A stretch of DNA of 24,830 bases from a virus. The notes under the pieces are model-generated. The model made no database searches. It was not told the DNA's origin and saw only the letters and a program-made list of their open reading frames with translations. The DNA lies in the IMG/VR virus record IMGVR_UViG_3300008266_000526, positions 1 to 24,830 of that record, one strand, 5' to 3'. Of the stretch, positions 8,215 to 16,427 are shown piece by piece (the first letter of the stretch is position 1; each line of letters opens with the position of its first letter). The translations under genes were made by a program, and so were the position numbers.

Positions 8215-8774
8215 TAAAATACTACTTTTTTATATTGATGATAGTTCAATCCATCCCAATTTGCATATTGGCTCAAAAGTGAGCTTTTATCAGCATTCAT
8301 CTTTTTACCCCTATTCTCAAATTGCCATGATGTCAAAGCTAGTATATCATTTGCCAAATCCTCTGGAATCGCACTATAACCGCATTGATATTGCACGTTG
8401 TAAGTACCGGGCGTATATAACCACAATTTACCTCCAATGATCTCGTAATCCTCGTTTTTGATCAATGTACTATATGTGTTGATTCCAGTTTTTTTAGTTA
8501 CGCTATCTACACAAACAAGCGGCCCGTAAGGCAGATCAACGATCCAAACTTGCGGTGCAATGCCAGTCAATGAGATATTTGCTTTCAATAGTTTATTTAC
8601 AAGAGCAATGCCACTTATCTTTTCCAAATGTACCCTAGATGCACTTATCAAATCTTTTATCAATCCATCCTCAAAATCATAGTCAATTTTCATCCAACTT
8701 TTTGCATCCGGTAGGGATACTGGCTCTACAACTCCGTCAGCTATTGTAGTTATCCCGTTTATATATATCGCCAT
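8214..8774 (-). CDS. Head-tail connector (gp6 / phiE125 gp8-like)
   Basis: The 186-residue protein has the pattern of gp6-like head-tail connectors (adaptors). It has a short N-terminal strand, then VSLPDAKSWMKIDYDFEDGLIKDLI, an early helix with acidic turn. Next come the helix SASRVHLEKISGIAL, a strand block with LPYGPLVCVDSVT, then YEIIGGKLWLY, NVQYQCGY and a closing helix (IPEDLANDILALTSWQFENRG). The segments Px(A)K.WLKID...ED and YxxGYxxxPxxL are characteristic. The connector forms a ring under the portal. It starts nine bases after the GT4 gene stop, so the glycosyltransferase pair sits between capsid and connector. Confidence 0.85.
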   Translation of the reverse strand: MAIYINGITTIADGVVEPVSLPDAKSWMKIDYDFEDGLIKDLISASRVHLEKISGIALVNKLLKANISLTGIAPQVWIVDLPYGPLVCVDSVTKKTGINTYSTLIKNEDYEIIGGKLWLYTPGTYNVQYQCGYSAIPEDLANDILALTSWQFENRGKKMNADKSSLLSQYANWDGLNYHQYKKVVF

Positions 8775-8782
8775 TTTTACTA

Positions 8783-9748
8783 TTATTTAAAATACATTTC
8801 TCTGACCCATTTTTCAAACTCATCGAGTGCTTTGCTCGGATCATGATCTCTGGATCGACTTTTCGCTTTTCTTGAGGCTTCCTCGTAGGCTTTTTTGTCA
8901 TCCAACTTATTAATTGCGTTAATCCAGCTTTTAATGTCATTCCGATCTTTTATGTAAATTCCAGCACTACCGCAATTCTCCTTTAAGCCTTCAGCCATAC
9001 TACAAATAACGGGTATCCCACTGCACATTGCCTCGGTTGCCGTTCTTCCCCAGCTCTCGTACTCACTAGGCATCAGCAAAATCCTTGTTTGCCTATAATA
9101 CTGCAATATTTCGCTCGTATTTGGCACATATTTGATGTTTTGAAGGTTTCCCTTAACTTGCTCATCATAGCTGCCTAAAACGCCTAAAAACCGCTTATTT
9201 GGCATTGCCTCGGCTATCTTTTCAAATATCTTTCCGCCTTTGTTCTCGTTGGTGTTAATAAGAGTGATATATTCGTTCTTCCACGGGTCAATGCCTAAGT
9301 CATAAATGCGATAGTCAACGGGAGGCGTTAGTATAAAGTTAGGCCATTCGTAATTCAATTTTTGTTTTAGCCAAAAAGAATTATACACAATGTGTTGATT
9401 GGCGTTTGCGTTTACAATTTCTGGGTATAAATGGCTATTATGAATAAGATGAAAGACTGGTTTTTTATATAATTGAGCCGCCCCAATTGTCCATCTTGTA
9501 TAATCTAAATGTGTAAAAACTACATGACTCCATCGCATCAGTGAGTCAATTACATTCTCTTGTGGAGGAAAAACATCAATGCCATCAAAGACATAATTAT
9601 TTTTAATCTTATAATGATTGGCTTGATGCAATAAGACCTTAATTTGATGCCCTTTTGCTTGTAAATCCTTCAGTATCCAGTGTAACATATATTCAGCACC
9701 GCAGTTGTGACGGGGTGGATATAAGTGAATGGAGGCTAGTATATTCAT
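8783..9748 (-). CDS. Glycosyltransferase, GT4-like (GT-B fold)
   Basis: The 321-residue protein transfers sugar from a nucleotide-sugar donor. The N-terminal domain starts MNILASIHLYPPRHNCGAEY, matching the acceptor-side Rossmann segment with the PPxxGGxE-like loop of GT4 enzymes. The C-terminal donor domain shows NTNENKGG (165-172), then PSEYESWGRTATEAMCSG (227-244) with the E-x7-E motif at E231 and E239, and IPVICS. No signal peptide or membrane segment is seen, so it should act in the cytoplasm. It overlaps the GT25-like gene by four bases (ATGA), so the two are co-translated. Lying inside the head-tail gene order, its likely target is a virion protein or host surface glycan. Target and donor sugar are unknown. 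Confidence 0.88.
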   Translation of the reverse strand: MNILASIHLYPPRHNCGAEYMLHWILKDLQAKGHQIKVLLHQANHYKIKNNYVFDGIDVFPPQENVIDSLMRWSHVVFTHLDYTRWTIGAAQLYKKPVFHLIHNSHLYPEIVNANANQHIVYNSFWLKQKLNYEWPNFILTPPVDYRIYDLGIDPWKNEYITLINTNENKGGKIFEKIAEAMPNKRFLGVLGSYDEQVKGNLQNIKYVPNTSEILQYYRQTRILLMPSEYESWGRTATEAMCSGIPVICSMAEGLKENCGSAGIYIKDRNDIKSWINAINKLDDKKAYEEASRKAKSRSRDHDPSKALDEFEKWVREMYFK

Positions 9749-10305
9749 ATAAGTTTATTTGCTGATCCGTCAAATATATTGGTATAATCCGCAACATGAT
9801 CCCATAGTGTAGAGTAATGTGGTTTTTGCCAAGCCATCATTGGCGAAATTATAAAACTTTTATGTCTAGATTGTATATTTTTCAATAACCAATCATCAAA
9901 CATAATTGATATATCATCGTATGATTCGCATAATTTTTTCGGATTGTTATATAAAACGGCATGAGTAGTCCAACAACCATTTACGTTAAATAGATTGTCA
10001 CTATATCTAGAATACTCGCCAATTATATTTGCTCCTAAATAACAAAGCTCCCAATCACTTGGAAGTTGGCTAAGTGCGCTTTCAAAATGCGCATATTCTT
10101 TTATAAGCACATCATCTTCAAACATAGGCAAAATGCCTTCGTGTTCGCTCATGATTTGCTTCATGCTCTTATTAAAACTATGCTTAGGATTTACATCTTT
10201 AATAGCATAGTATGGCACTGGTTCGTATCCTAATTTGGAAACTTCTCGCATTGCGCTACCAAGTCTTCCAAGTTCATTCTCTGTTGTAAGTATATAAGCA
10301 TTCAT
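9745..10305 (-). CDS. Glycosyltransferase, GT25 / LgtB-like
   Basis: The 186-residue protein resembles family 25 glycosyltransferases. It has an N-terminal MNAYILTTENELGR followed by a Rossmann-like region, the metal-binding motif FEDDVLI (FEDD at 62-65), then WELCYLGAN, TTHAVLYNN and the C-terminal HYSTLWDH. GT25 members move galactose or glucose to lipooligosaccharide or to collagen-type acceptors. It is near the usual minimum size for the family but appears intact. Its start codon lies five bases after the T-tract of the terminator that follows the capsid gene. It is translationally coupled to the GT4-like gene. Substrate is unknown; the location favours a virion glycosylation role, an inference. 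Confidence 0.82.
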   Translation of the reverse strand: MNAYILTTENELGRLGSAMREVSKLGYEPVPYYAIKDVNPKHSFNKSMKQIMSEHEGILPMFEDDVLIKEYAHFESALSQLPSDWELCYLGANIIGEYSRYSDNLFNVNGCWTTHAVLYNNPKKLCESYDDISIMFDDWLLKNIQSRHKSFIISPMMAWQKPHYSTLWDHVADYTNIFDGSANKLI

Positions 10306-10309
10306 AAGT

Positions 10310-10340
10310 AAAAAAAAGGAGGCTTACGGGCCTCCCTTTT
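10310..10340 (-). terminator. Intrinsic terminator after the major capsid gene
   Basis: On the minus strand, GGAGGC (10335-10330) pairs with GCCTCC (10323-10318) across the 6-nt loop CCGTAA. The stem is extended by AAAA/TTTT pairs past one bulged G, and is followed by eight T (10317-10310). It starts 20 bases after the capsid stop codon. It overlaps the leader of the GT25-like gene, so downstream genes must rely on read-through or on a promoter I could not find. Confidence 0.85.
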
Positions 10341-10359
10341 GTTTTTATGTATGGGCAAA

Positions 10360-11535
10360 TTAGATAGCACCGTACAAGCAAGCAGTAGGCTGGAAACTCA
10401 TCAAGTCGCAACGAGCTTCGCAACGGAAAGTGATCAAGTTCTTCACGAAGTCATCTTGGTCAAATTCTGTGCTTCTTACTGCAAGACCGCTTTGTTGAGC
10501 GATAGCAAACTTAGTTGTATCGAGAACATAAGCCTTAGATGCAGTTACCAAAGAATGAGGAATAACTGGGATACCCATGATTCTCACGTTACCTTGAGGA
10601 TCGATAGTGATACCACCGGGTACAGAGTAAGAACCGTTAGTAGGCAAAGTTTTCATTACGTTAGCCCAACCTTGGTGTGTAGTCAAGATCAAGTTTGCAT
10701 TCCAGTTCAAAGCTCCCAATTGAGCAACATAATCTACGAACTTCTCGGCAGTGTTTGCACCACTAGAAGAACCAGCAGTTGCAGATGCAGCGAGATCGTT
10801 CAAGTAATATGTATCTTCTGCTCTTTGGAAATCTTCGATCAAAGATTGTTGCAAGTAAGCATTCAAGAAAGGAAGATCATCAACCATTTGGCGAGATACC
10901 TTTACATAACCAGCGATGAATTGCAACACCTTGTTTACAACGGTTACATCGTAATCAATTTGCGCTTTTCCAGAACCTTCAGTTTGCTTACCGAAAGAAC
11001 CTTCACCAACTGGGATGTTTCCTTTAGGGAAAGATACTGAACCGGTAGAAACTGGGATGATGTTGAATACGCTTCTCAAGTGTGGGTTAACGAAAGAACG
11101 CAACGCTGGAGAATTGATGTAAGAAGTGTAAGGAGAACCAGTCAAGTTGACTGCTTCAGTCATAACACCTACGGCTTTAAGATCAAGTTCAAAATTGAAA
11201 CCTTTACCGTTTGTTCTTGCAGCTTCTTTGATTGAATCGTAACCTTTTACGATAGCTTCGCCGATTGCAGACTTAATTTCAGAGATATGCTCGTTGTAAG
11301 ATTGTGCAACTTTCTTCTCTTCTTTTGCAGACAATTTACCAAAAGCAGCTTTAGCAGAAAGAATTTCTTCTCTTGCTTCCATCAAATTTTTGTTGTTCTT
11401 AGCAACTTGCTCGTTGATCTCCTCAACTTTGCTTTCGAACATCTTAGCAGCCTTCTCAGTTGCAGCAGCAACTTCGGCTTTTTGTTCAGCGAGTTTAGCT
11501 TCCAAAGCTGACTCAAATGATTTTAGATCGCTCAT
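10360..11535 (-). CDS. Major capsid protein (HK97 fold)
   Basis: The 391-residue protein has two parts. Residues 1 to about 110 are helical and rich in Ala, Glu and Lys (LEAKLAEQKAEVAAATEKAA), matching the delta or scaffold domain that is removed by the prohead protease. The remainder shows HK97-capsid features: VNPHLRSVFNIIPVSTGSVS (N-arm), FPKGNIPVGEG, AGYVKVSRQMVDDLPFLN (spine-helix region), then QSLIEDFQRAEDTYYLN, NWNANLILTTHQGWANVMK and RIMGIPVIPH, and a C-terminal F(R)CEARCDLMSFQPTA strand. It follows the protease gene and is followed by a strong terminator. GC content is higher than in its neighbours, consistent with high expression. Whether capsid cross-linking occurs cannot be judged. 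Confidence 0.93.
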   Translation of the reverse strand: MSDLKSFESALEAKLAEQKAEVAAATEKAAKMFESKVEEINEQVAKNNKNLMEAREEILSAKAAFGKLSAKEEKKVAQSYNEHISEIKSAIGEAIVKGYDSIKEAARTNGKGFNFELDLKAVGVMTEAVNLTGSPYTSYINSPALRSFVNPHLRSVFNIIPVSTGSVSFPKGNIPVGEGSFGKQTEGSGKAQIDYDVTVVNKVLQFIAGYVKVSRQMVDDLPFLNAYLQQSLIEDFQRAEDTYYLNDLAASATAGSSSGANTAEKFVDYVAQLGALNWNANLILTTHQGWANVMKTLPTNGSYSVPGGITIDPQGNVRIMGIPVIPHSLVTASKAYVLDTTKFAIAQQSGLAVRSTEFDQDDFVKNLITFRCEARCDLMSFQPTACLYGAI

Positions 11536-11545
11536 TTTTCTTTTT

Positions 11546-12682
11546 TTAGAATTTGTTAATAATATTTATCAATGAATCAACCGAGATAGAATCTTCTTTT
11601 TGCTGCAAAGGTGTCTCATCGACTGCCTCTGTGCTACTCATTCTCTCTACCATTTCGGCCAATTGTTTTACTTTTAACATACAAAGATCAATGGTCTCAT
11701 CGGTTACATCGCTATTGCGTATGAACTTCTCAAAAGACTTAATTTGATCTTGCAATTGCTCTATTGTGTACATATTTTTCATACCAATCAATGGAGTTGC
11801 TTCGTTAGCACCCCAAGCGGTTAGGCTTGATCCTTCAAATAGCATCACCTCATGTATTTGGTTGCCATTCTCGGCTTTTTGCTCACGAAGTGTTTTGAAT
11901 CCGATTGAATGCTCGGCAATAAGCCCACTCTCAATCATTTTTATGTAATCCTTTCCAAGTGTATGCGTGCCAACTTTACTTTCATAGTAAAGTCCGTATT
12001 CATCCTCTTTCAATACTTGAATCTTACCAAGTGGTTTACTTGGATCGTGATTTAATAGATGCTTAATTCTGCCTTTTCCTTCCGGCCCCCAATCTTGGAT
12101 TGAGCGCTTGAATGCACCGGGCATCATTATATCGCCATCACTATCAACATTGCCAAAAGCGGAAAAATAACCGCTTACAATGCCTTGCTTAGTGTCCACA
12201 TCTTTAACCTCAAGGTTAAACGATTTGTAATTATATATCATGCTCTTTTGATTGTCTATTTGTGCTAATTTACGAATTGCCCAATTAATGCCAGCATCAC
12301 CGCCCCAAGCATCCCACATCAAACCGCCGCAGCCTTCTTCATAAGGGACATCTTTGTGTTGTTGATGTCTTTTAAATGATGCCATGCGAGCGATCGTATC
12401 TCTCGAAATGGCAGATTTTGATGACAATTGCCTAGCTCTTGCCCAGCCCACGGGTGTACCACAAGTACTACCATTCTCCTCTTTCCATTTTAATGCCCTT
12501 TTTGCGTTATTACTTGCGGCCTCTGGGTAGTCATTATATGTCTCCTCTTTAAGCTCAAGTGATTTCTCATCTTCTTGGGCTAAATAAGCCGCATAGGCAC
12601 GCTCTGCACTATCTCGGCTAGTGTACATACATTCACCGTCTCCGATCCTATATTTGCCGTTTGAACAAGCGTAAATGGGCAT
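11546..12682 (-). CDS. Prohead protease (S78 / HK97 gp4 family) with N-terminal extension
   Basis: The 378-residue protein processes the prohead by cutting the capsid delta domain. The catalytic part starts near residue 150. It shows GYFSAFGNVDSDGDIMMPGA (171-190), HLLNHDPSKPLG with the presumed catalytic His at 212, GLIAEHSIGF with Ser at 259, and LFEGS with acidic E283. These match the His-Ser-Glu arrangement of family S78. Residues 1-145 are extra: a cysteine-containing N-terminus (IYACSNGKYRIGDGEC), then YPEAASNNAKRALKWKEENG and a helical CGTPVGWARARQLSS, followed by an ISRDTIARMASFKRH and W-rich GLMWDAWGGDAG. That part resembles a conserved module found in other phage head proteins. The protein is about twice the size of the HK97 enzyme. 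The C-terminal 80 residues form an acidic helical tail that could act as scaffold. Confidence 0.9.
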   Translation of the reverse strand: MPIYACSNGKYRIGDGECMYTSRDSAERAYAAYLAQEDEKSLELKEETYNDYPEAASNNAKRALKWKEENGSTCGTPVGWARARQLSSKSAISRDTIARMASFKRHQQHKDVPYEEGCGGLMWDAWGGDAGINWAIRKLAQIDNQKSMIYNYKSFNLEVKDVDTKQGIVSGYFSAFGNVDSDGDIMMPGAFKRSIQDWGPEGKGRIKHLLNHDPSKPLGKIQVLKEDEYGLYYESKVGTHTLGKDYIKMIESGLIAEHSIGFKTLREQKAENGNQIHEVMLFEGSSLTAWGANEATPLIGMKNMYTIEQLQDQIKSFEKFIRNSDVTDETIDLCMLKVKQLAEMVERMSSTEAVDETPLQQKEDSISVDSLINIINKF

Positions 12683-12683
12683 A

Positions 12684-13538
12684 TTAAAATATTCTTGCTT
12701 CGTTAAGTTTTGGTTTTAGTATCAAGTTGCCATTGCGATCCCTTCTTGGAATAAATGCAACGGTGCATCGGCAGTTTATAGTAAATCCGGGAGGAGCATT
12801 GATGTCACCGGGTTGCATTGCCGCAACTGGCTCACCATCTTTGCCACTCTCATCGAAAGTCTCATCAAATCTTACAATTCTACCATCTAACTCTACATGG
12901 TCGAATTGATCTCTTGGAATACGGCGTGTCCTATTGTCTCTTGCGCTGATCCATTGCTTGTCAACATAAAAGTCATGCGCATCAGCACCCATCATAGATG
13001 CCATGTTGCTTGACCGCATCACTTCCGTTCTTACAATGCGCCTTGCACGAAAAGCAGCATAAGCAATTTGCTCATCACTCTTTATAATTCGTACAATCTC
13101 ATCAACACTCAATCCTTCCTCAATTCCTTTTTGTACTATTGACAATAACTTGCGTTTTGTTGTGCTTGTGATGTCGCTAACCAAAACAAATCCTTGAGCC
13201 ATCAAGAACTCCATCATCTGATCAGTCCATTCACGATTGAATCCAAAAGTCATCGCTTTGCGATTGGCTTCTATCTTCAATGCACGATATACACTATTGC
13301 CAAAAAGTACCGCTGCTTCCTTATATAACGATTCAAAGACCTTTATCAATTCCTTGCTCCACAAATCAAGACCAAGTGAAGATTGCGCCGCACCTAGTCC
13401 ATCTCTTTTTATCCTATTACCAAAGTTATTAAATTGTTTGGTAATGCTATTTTTTATCTGTTCATAGTACTTACTATCGAGTTGCCTACGCAACCTCTCC
13501 ACATTCCGATAGTATTCCCCTCTTTGCTTGGCGTTCAT
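12684..13538 (-). CDS. Head morphogenesis protein, Mu gpF (SPP1 gp7)-like
   Basis: The 284-residue protein has the core of the phage Mu F family. It shows RARRIVRTEVMRSSNMASMMGA in the helical core, then KQWISARDNRTRRIPRDQFD, then HVELDGRIVRFDETF, and ends with the family signature APPGFTINCRCTVAF. The N-terminal 160 residues are helical and basic. MuF proteins are minor capsid proteins made next to the portal; in some phages they carry effector C-termini. None is present here, as the protein stops about 22 residues after the signature. The gene starts 14 bases after the portal stop and ends one base before the protease start. Confidence 0.9.
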   Translation of the reverse strand: MNAKQRGEYYRNVERLRRQLDSKYYEQIKNSITKQFNNFGNRIKRDGLGAAQSSLGLDLWSKELIKVFESLYKEAAVLFGNSVYRALKIEANRKAMTFGFNREWTDQMMEFLMAQGFVLVSDITSTTKRKLLSIVQKGIEEGLSVDEIVRIIKSDEQIAYAAFRARRIVRTEVMRSSNMASMMGADAHDFYVDKQWISARDNRTRRIPRDQFDHVELDGRIVRFDETFDESGKDGEPVAAMQPGDINAPPGFTINCRCTVAFIPRRDRNGNLILKPKLNEARIF

Positions 13539-13552
13539 CTAGTAGCCTTTGT

Positions 13553-15067
13553 TTATATGCTATCCTCAATGATGTCATCATCCTCCTCTCTACTGCGCAG
13601 TTGCGCTCGCTCTTCAGCTTGGGATACTTCTTCATCACGCTCTGCATTATCTCCTCGTCTGTTGTTTGCGATGTTATCCATGTCATCTCCCATGTCATCT
13701 TCCATATCGTTTTCTGATGGCGGTATTGTCAAGTCCATTACGGCTTGCTCAATTGGTATCAAGCCTTGGTTGATGTATGCGTACTCAAATGCACCCTCAC
13801 GCTCTTGATAGTTCATCGCTACTCTCTTCTCATCAAATGTCAACCAGTTCGCATCACGAAGTGACCGAACCATACGCTCCATGTCTTGTTGCATCTCTGG
13901 TAACGCCGTAATATCAAAGTCAATAAATACATCCTCGCCATATCTAGGCACAAGAAATTTATTAAGCTCGTCACGAAGTTGGCAGCACATGGGTATGATC
14001 GTATTTGTGATCAAGTCACGCATTGCGTTTTGGTAGTTGTTGTAGCTAGATGTATCAACATCGAAAAGCACGGCTGGAAGGCCAAACACCCTACACCATT
14101 GGTGCATTGAGAGTCTTAGCGTATTCACTAGCTCCATGTCAACACTAGAAAGTCCAAAATTCATATAGTCCCAAGGTGTTTGTAGCACTGCAACTCTTCC
14201 CTTGTTGTCCACACCATTTATGTACTCGTTCACCGCTCTTTTGATGCTCTCTGCTTGCTCAATTGTGAAATTAGGCACGATATTACCCAATGGGCGAGGA
14301 GTTATTGCTCCTTTTGCGCCTCCATTGCCCGTCATCGTTGCAGAGGCATCGGCGGCGTTGTTACTCATGCGTAAAGTCTTGTAGGCCGCACGAAGAGGCG
14401 ACAATCCACGCAAATGCGTTCTCAAAGTCACATCAAAGTCGGGATTCCAACTCTTCCACATCATTACTTGCTCTTTAGGCAAGTCTACTCCACCCCCAAT
14501 CTGTAATTTGTAACCCAAGATATTGTAAACATCGTTTGGGTCTGGGTATATCTCAAGGTATTGGGTAGGGAGTATATTAAGCTCCGAGAATCTACCGCCA
14601 AGTTTACCGTCATTACCATAAACATTGCCTTCTCCTGAAAGGTATCTGTAACCAAATAAATTTTCAAAAAACTGATCTTGCGCTTGATAGCTATTTGGGC
14701 GCTCTAGCAAATTTGCAAGAGGGCTGCCCATGATAATATTTTCACTATATGCATTTTTACGCTCCATGATCGCTCTCTCATAAGCGCCATTATTGGCTAT
14801 GCCTTTTGAAAGTTGCTTGTAACGCAAAAGTGATGTTCTCGCTTTTTCACCGGGGTTTAGTTTATAAACATACCAAGGTATGGATGCACTCTTTCTCGCA
14901 AGAAAACTCACGATAGAATAAACATCCGCATTGCCCAAGTATCCCTCATTGACATAAGAAAGCCCCGTATAATTTTGTATCGCCGTAGTGTTCATGCCAA
15001 CCATGTTCACCACATTCGTTGGATAAGGATTGATGCCTTTTTTCTTAAAGATGTCGAGTAATCCCAT
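13553..15067 (-). CDS. Portal protein (HK97 family)
   Basis: With ATG at 15067 the protein is 504 residues and starts MGLLDIFKKKG, the usual start for this family. A TTG seven codons upstream is possible but lies inside the terminase gene end. Characteristic parts are YSIVSFLARKSASIPWYVYK (N-terminal portal helix-strand), NLLERPNSYQAQDQFFENLFG, ERPN-type loop, then IYPDPNDVYNILGYKL, HLRGLSPLRAAYKTLRMSN and the clip/stem part with FGLPAVLFDVDTSSYNNYQ and LVPRYGEDVFIDFDITALPE. The last 60 residues are very acidic and repetitive (MEDDMGDDMDN, EEDDDIIED). The dodecameric portal forms the DNA entry channel. The gene lies between terminase and MuF, as expected. Confidence 0.92.
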   Translation of the reverse strand: MGLLDIFKKKGINPYPTNVVNMVGMNTTAIQNYTGLSYVNEGYLGNADVYSIVSFLARKSASIPWYVYKLNPGEKARTSLLRYKQLSKGIANNGAYERAIMERKNAYSENIIMGSPLANLLERPNSYQAQDQFFENLFGYRYLSGEGNVYGNDGKLGGRFSELNILPTQYLEIYPDPNDVYNILGYKLQIGGGVDLPKEQVMMWKSWNPDFDVTLRTHLRGLSPLRAAYKTLRMSNNAADASATMTGNGGAKGAITPRPLGNIVPNFTIEQAESIKRAVNEYINGVDNKGRVAVLQTPWDYMNFGLSSVDMELVNTLRLSMHQWCRVFGLPAVLFDVDTSSYNNYQNAMRDLITNTIIPMCCQLRDELNKFLVPRYGEDVFIDFDITALPEMQQDMERMVRSLRDANWLTFDEKRVAMNYQEREGAFEYAYINQGLIPIEQAVMDLTIPPSENDMEDDMGDDMDNIANNRRGDNAERDEEVSQAEERAQLRSREEDDDIIEDSI

Positions 15068-15072
15068 TTTTT

Positions 15073-16215
15073 TTATATTGCACCCCAAGTCACACTTGGG
15101 ATTGTTAATTTACTAAATATTGCATATCTCATCGCATCGCAAGCGTGGTCACTGAACTTTACCGGTTGATCTAGCTTGTTACCATTGCGATCCGTTTTCC
15201 AACGATAGTTTTTTACTTCTTTCAATAAATTTACGGAATCTTGATGAATGAATAACGGCGTAGCCTTGACGGTACGGATGCCTTCCGTTACATCTTTATT
15301 TGCTGGCTTTGCGTTTAGTCCTTGTCTTACCAATTCTTCAATCGTTTTAGGCTCTGCGGCATCACAATACAACTCATCGTATTTGTCAATGCCCAAAGAT
15401 AATATTTTTTCCACCAAATCATTGGTGGTGAGTTTTGTGTCATAGATCAACTCCTTAACATACACCGCATTTTCATGGAATACGCACTTAATAAGAGAGC
15501 TTGGTACATTGAACCCAAAGTCCAAACCATATACCGTCTCACCTTCGGGCATTGTATCCGTAGTTTTCCAATGCGAGTATATCAAGTCTTGGCTAAGTCC
15601 CCTCTGACCCAAACCATAAATTTGCCAGTAGTTGGGATCGGCATCTTTGAGTCGCTCCAACTCTTCCACTAATTCCTTAGCGAGAAACGGATTGTCTCTA
15701 AAAGTAGTGACATGAAAGTCGGCATCATCTCTTGGAATCACATCATCGTAAATCCATGAGGCAATGTCCGATGGATTGTAGTCTATTACTATCTTACCTT
15801 CCGTTCTCATGATCAATTGCATCCATGCTTCGTAGGATAGTTCATTGGCCTCGTTACAAAACAAGTAGCTTCTAGCCCTACCTCGTATCTTTTGAGGCTG
15901 ATCGGCCGATACAAACTCAATCATATTACCATTCAAAGCATAGGTTTGCTCGGTTTTGTTGTGATTGTCCTCGGAGTATATACCAAGTCGGCTTAAAATG
16001 TCAATAAAGTCTCTTAATACCGAACCTTTGATGCTTGGGAGTGATTGTCTTACGATCGTTAAAGTCTTACCATTCTCCCTTAGTAGTTTTATGATGAACC
16101 AAATGAGAATATTGTAGGTTTTACCGCTACGAGACCCACCTTGCATCACCGTTATCCGCTTTTTTGAGTCTTGCAATATTTCAAAGACCACATTAGTTTG
16201 AAGTTTAGCGTTCAT
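15073..16215 (-). CDS. terL: Terminase large subunit (PBSX XtmB-like)
   Basis: The 380-residue protein (ATG at 16215; a GTG at 16275 would add 20 residues) is the packaging motor. The ATPase domain has VMQGGSRSGKT (Walker A, GGSRSGKT at 26-33), the adenine-binding/arginine region KIRGRARSYLFCNEANELS (Walker B with NE), and VIDYNPSD coupling motif. The nuclease domain has GLDFGFNVPSSLIK, then ELYCDAAEPKTIEELV and SDHACDAMRYAIF, matching the three acidic clusters of the RNase H-like headful nuclease. I prefer the ATG because the short N-terminus before KKRITVMQGG is typical of relatives. Upstream is a 200-bp gap with repeats. Downstream it nearly abuts the portal gene. Confidence 0.92.
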   Translation of the reverse strand: MNAKLQTNVVFEILQDSKKRITVMQGGSRSGKTYNILIWFIIKLLRENGKTLTIVRQSLPSIKGSVLRDFIDILSRLGIYSEDNHNKTEQTYALNGNMIEFVSADQPQKIRGRARSYLFCNEANELSYEAWMQLIMRTEGKIVIDYNPSDIASWIYDDVIPRDDADFHVTTFRDNPFLAKELVEELERLKDADPNYWQIYGLGQRGLSQDLIYSHWKTTDTMPEGETVYGLDFGFNVPSSLIKCVFHENAVYVKELIYDTKLTTNDLVEKILSLGIDKYDELYCDAAEPKTIEELVRQGLNAKPANKDVTEGIRTVKATPLFIHQDSVNLLKEVKNYRWKTDRNGNKLDQPVKFSDHACDAMRYAIFSKLTIPSVTWGAI

Positions 16216-16330
16216 ATAGTATAAAGTTTGTATAGACAAGGTTTTAGGGGGTATCAAAAATTTGGAGTTACCCACCCGCCTACGAAAAGTAATTTCTTTA
16301 AGTACCCCCCATTAAGTACGGCCCTTTTCC

Positions 16331-16427
16331 GCATGACATCTTGTCGAACGCATTAGAACTATTTAACATATGACAAATAACTAGTATTATGTTAAATAGA
16401 AAAGCATGACACAAAGTCAATTTGTCG
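16331..16427. repeat. Two GCATGACA...TTGTCG modules flanking the inverted repeat
   Basis: GCATGACA occurs at 16331-16338 and again at 16404-16411. Each is followed by TTGTCG, after 2 nt in the first copy and after 10 nt in the second (16341-16346 and 16422-16427). The second copy runs into the last codons of the terminase small gene. The two modules bracket the 12-bp inverted repeat, giving a symmetric composite element of about 100 bp. A packaging recognition role is a guess from position. Confidence 0.5.
16359..16399. repeat. 12-bp perfect inverted repeat in the terminase gap
   Basis: CTATTTAACATA (16359-16370) and TATGTTAAATAG (16388-16399) form perfect 12-bp arms around a 17-nt loop. There is no GC-rich stem or T-tract, so a terminator is unlikely. 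It sits in the 200 bp between the small and large terminase genes. It could be a protein-binding site, an RNA processing hairpin, or part of a packaging start site. Confidence 0.7.

Noticed and set aside
10339-11040. Plus-strand ORF of 233 residues
   Set aside because: It lies antisense to the major capsid gene, whose protein is clearly recognised. The ORF has low-complexity, serine/cysteine-rich composition and no domain; it is a shadow caused by capsid codon bias.
16276-16427. Definite cos site
   Set aside because: Repeats near terminase are suggestive, but no termini data or known cos consensus supports it. It is kept as an unassigned repeat element.
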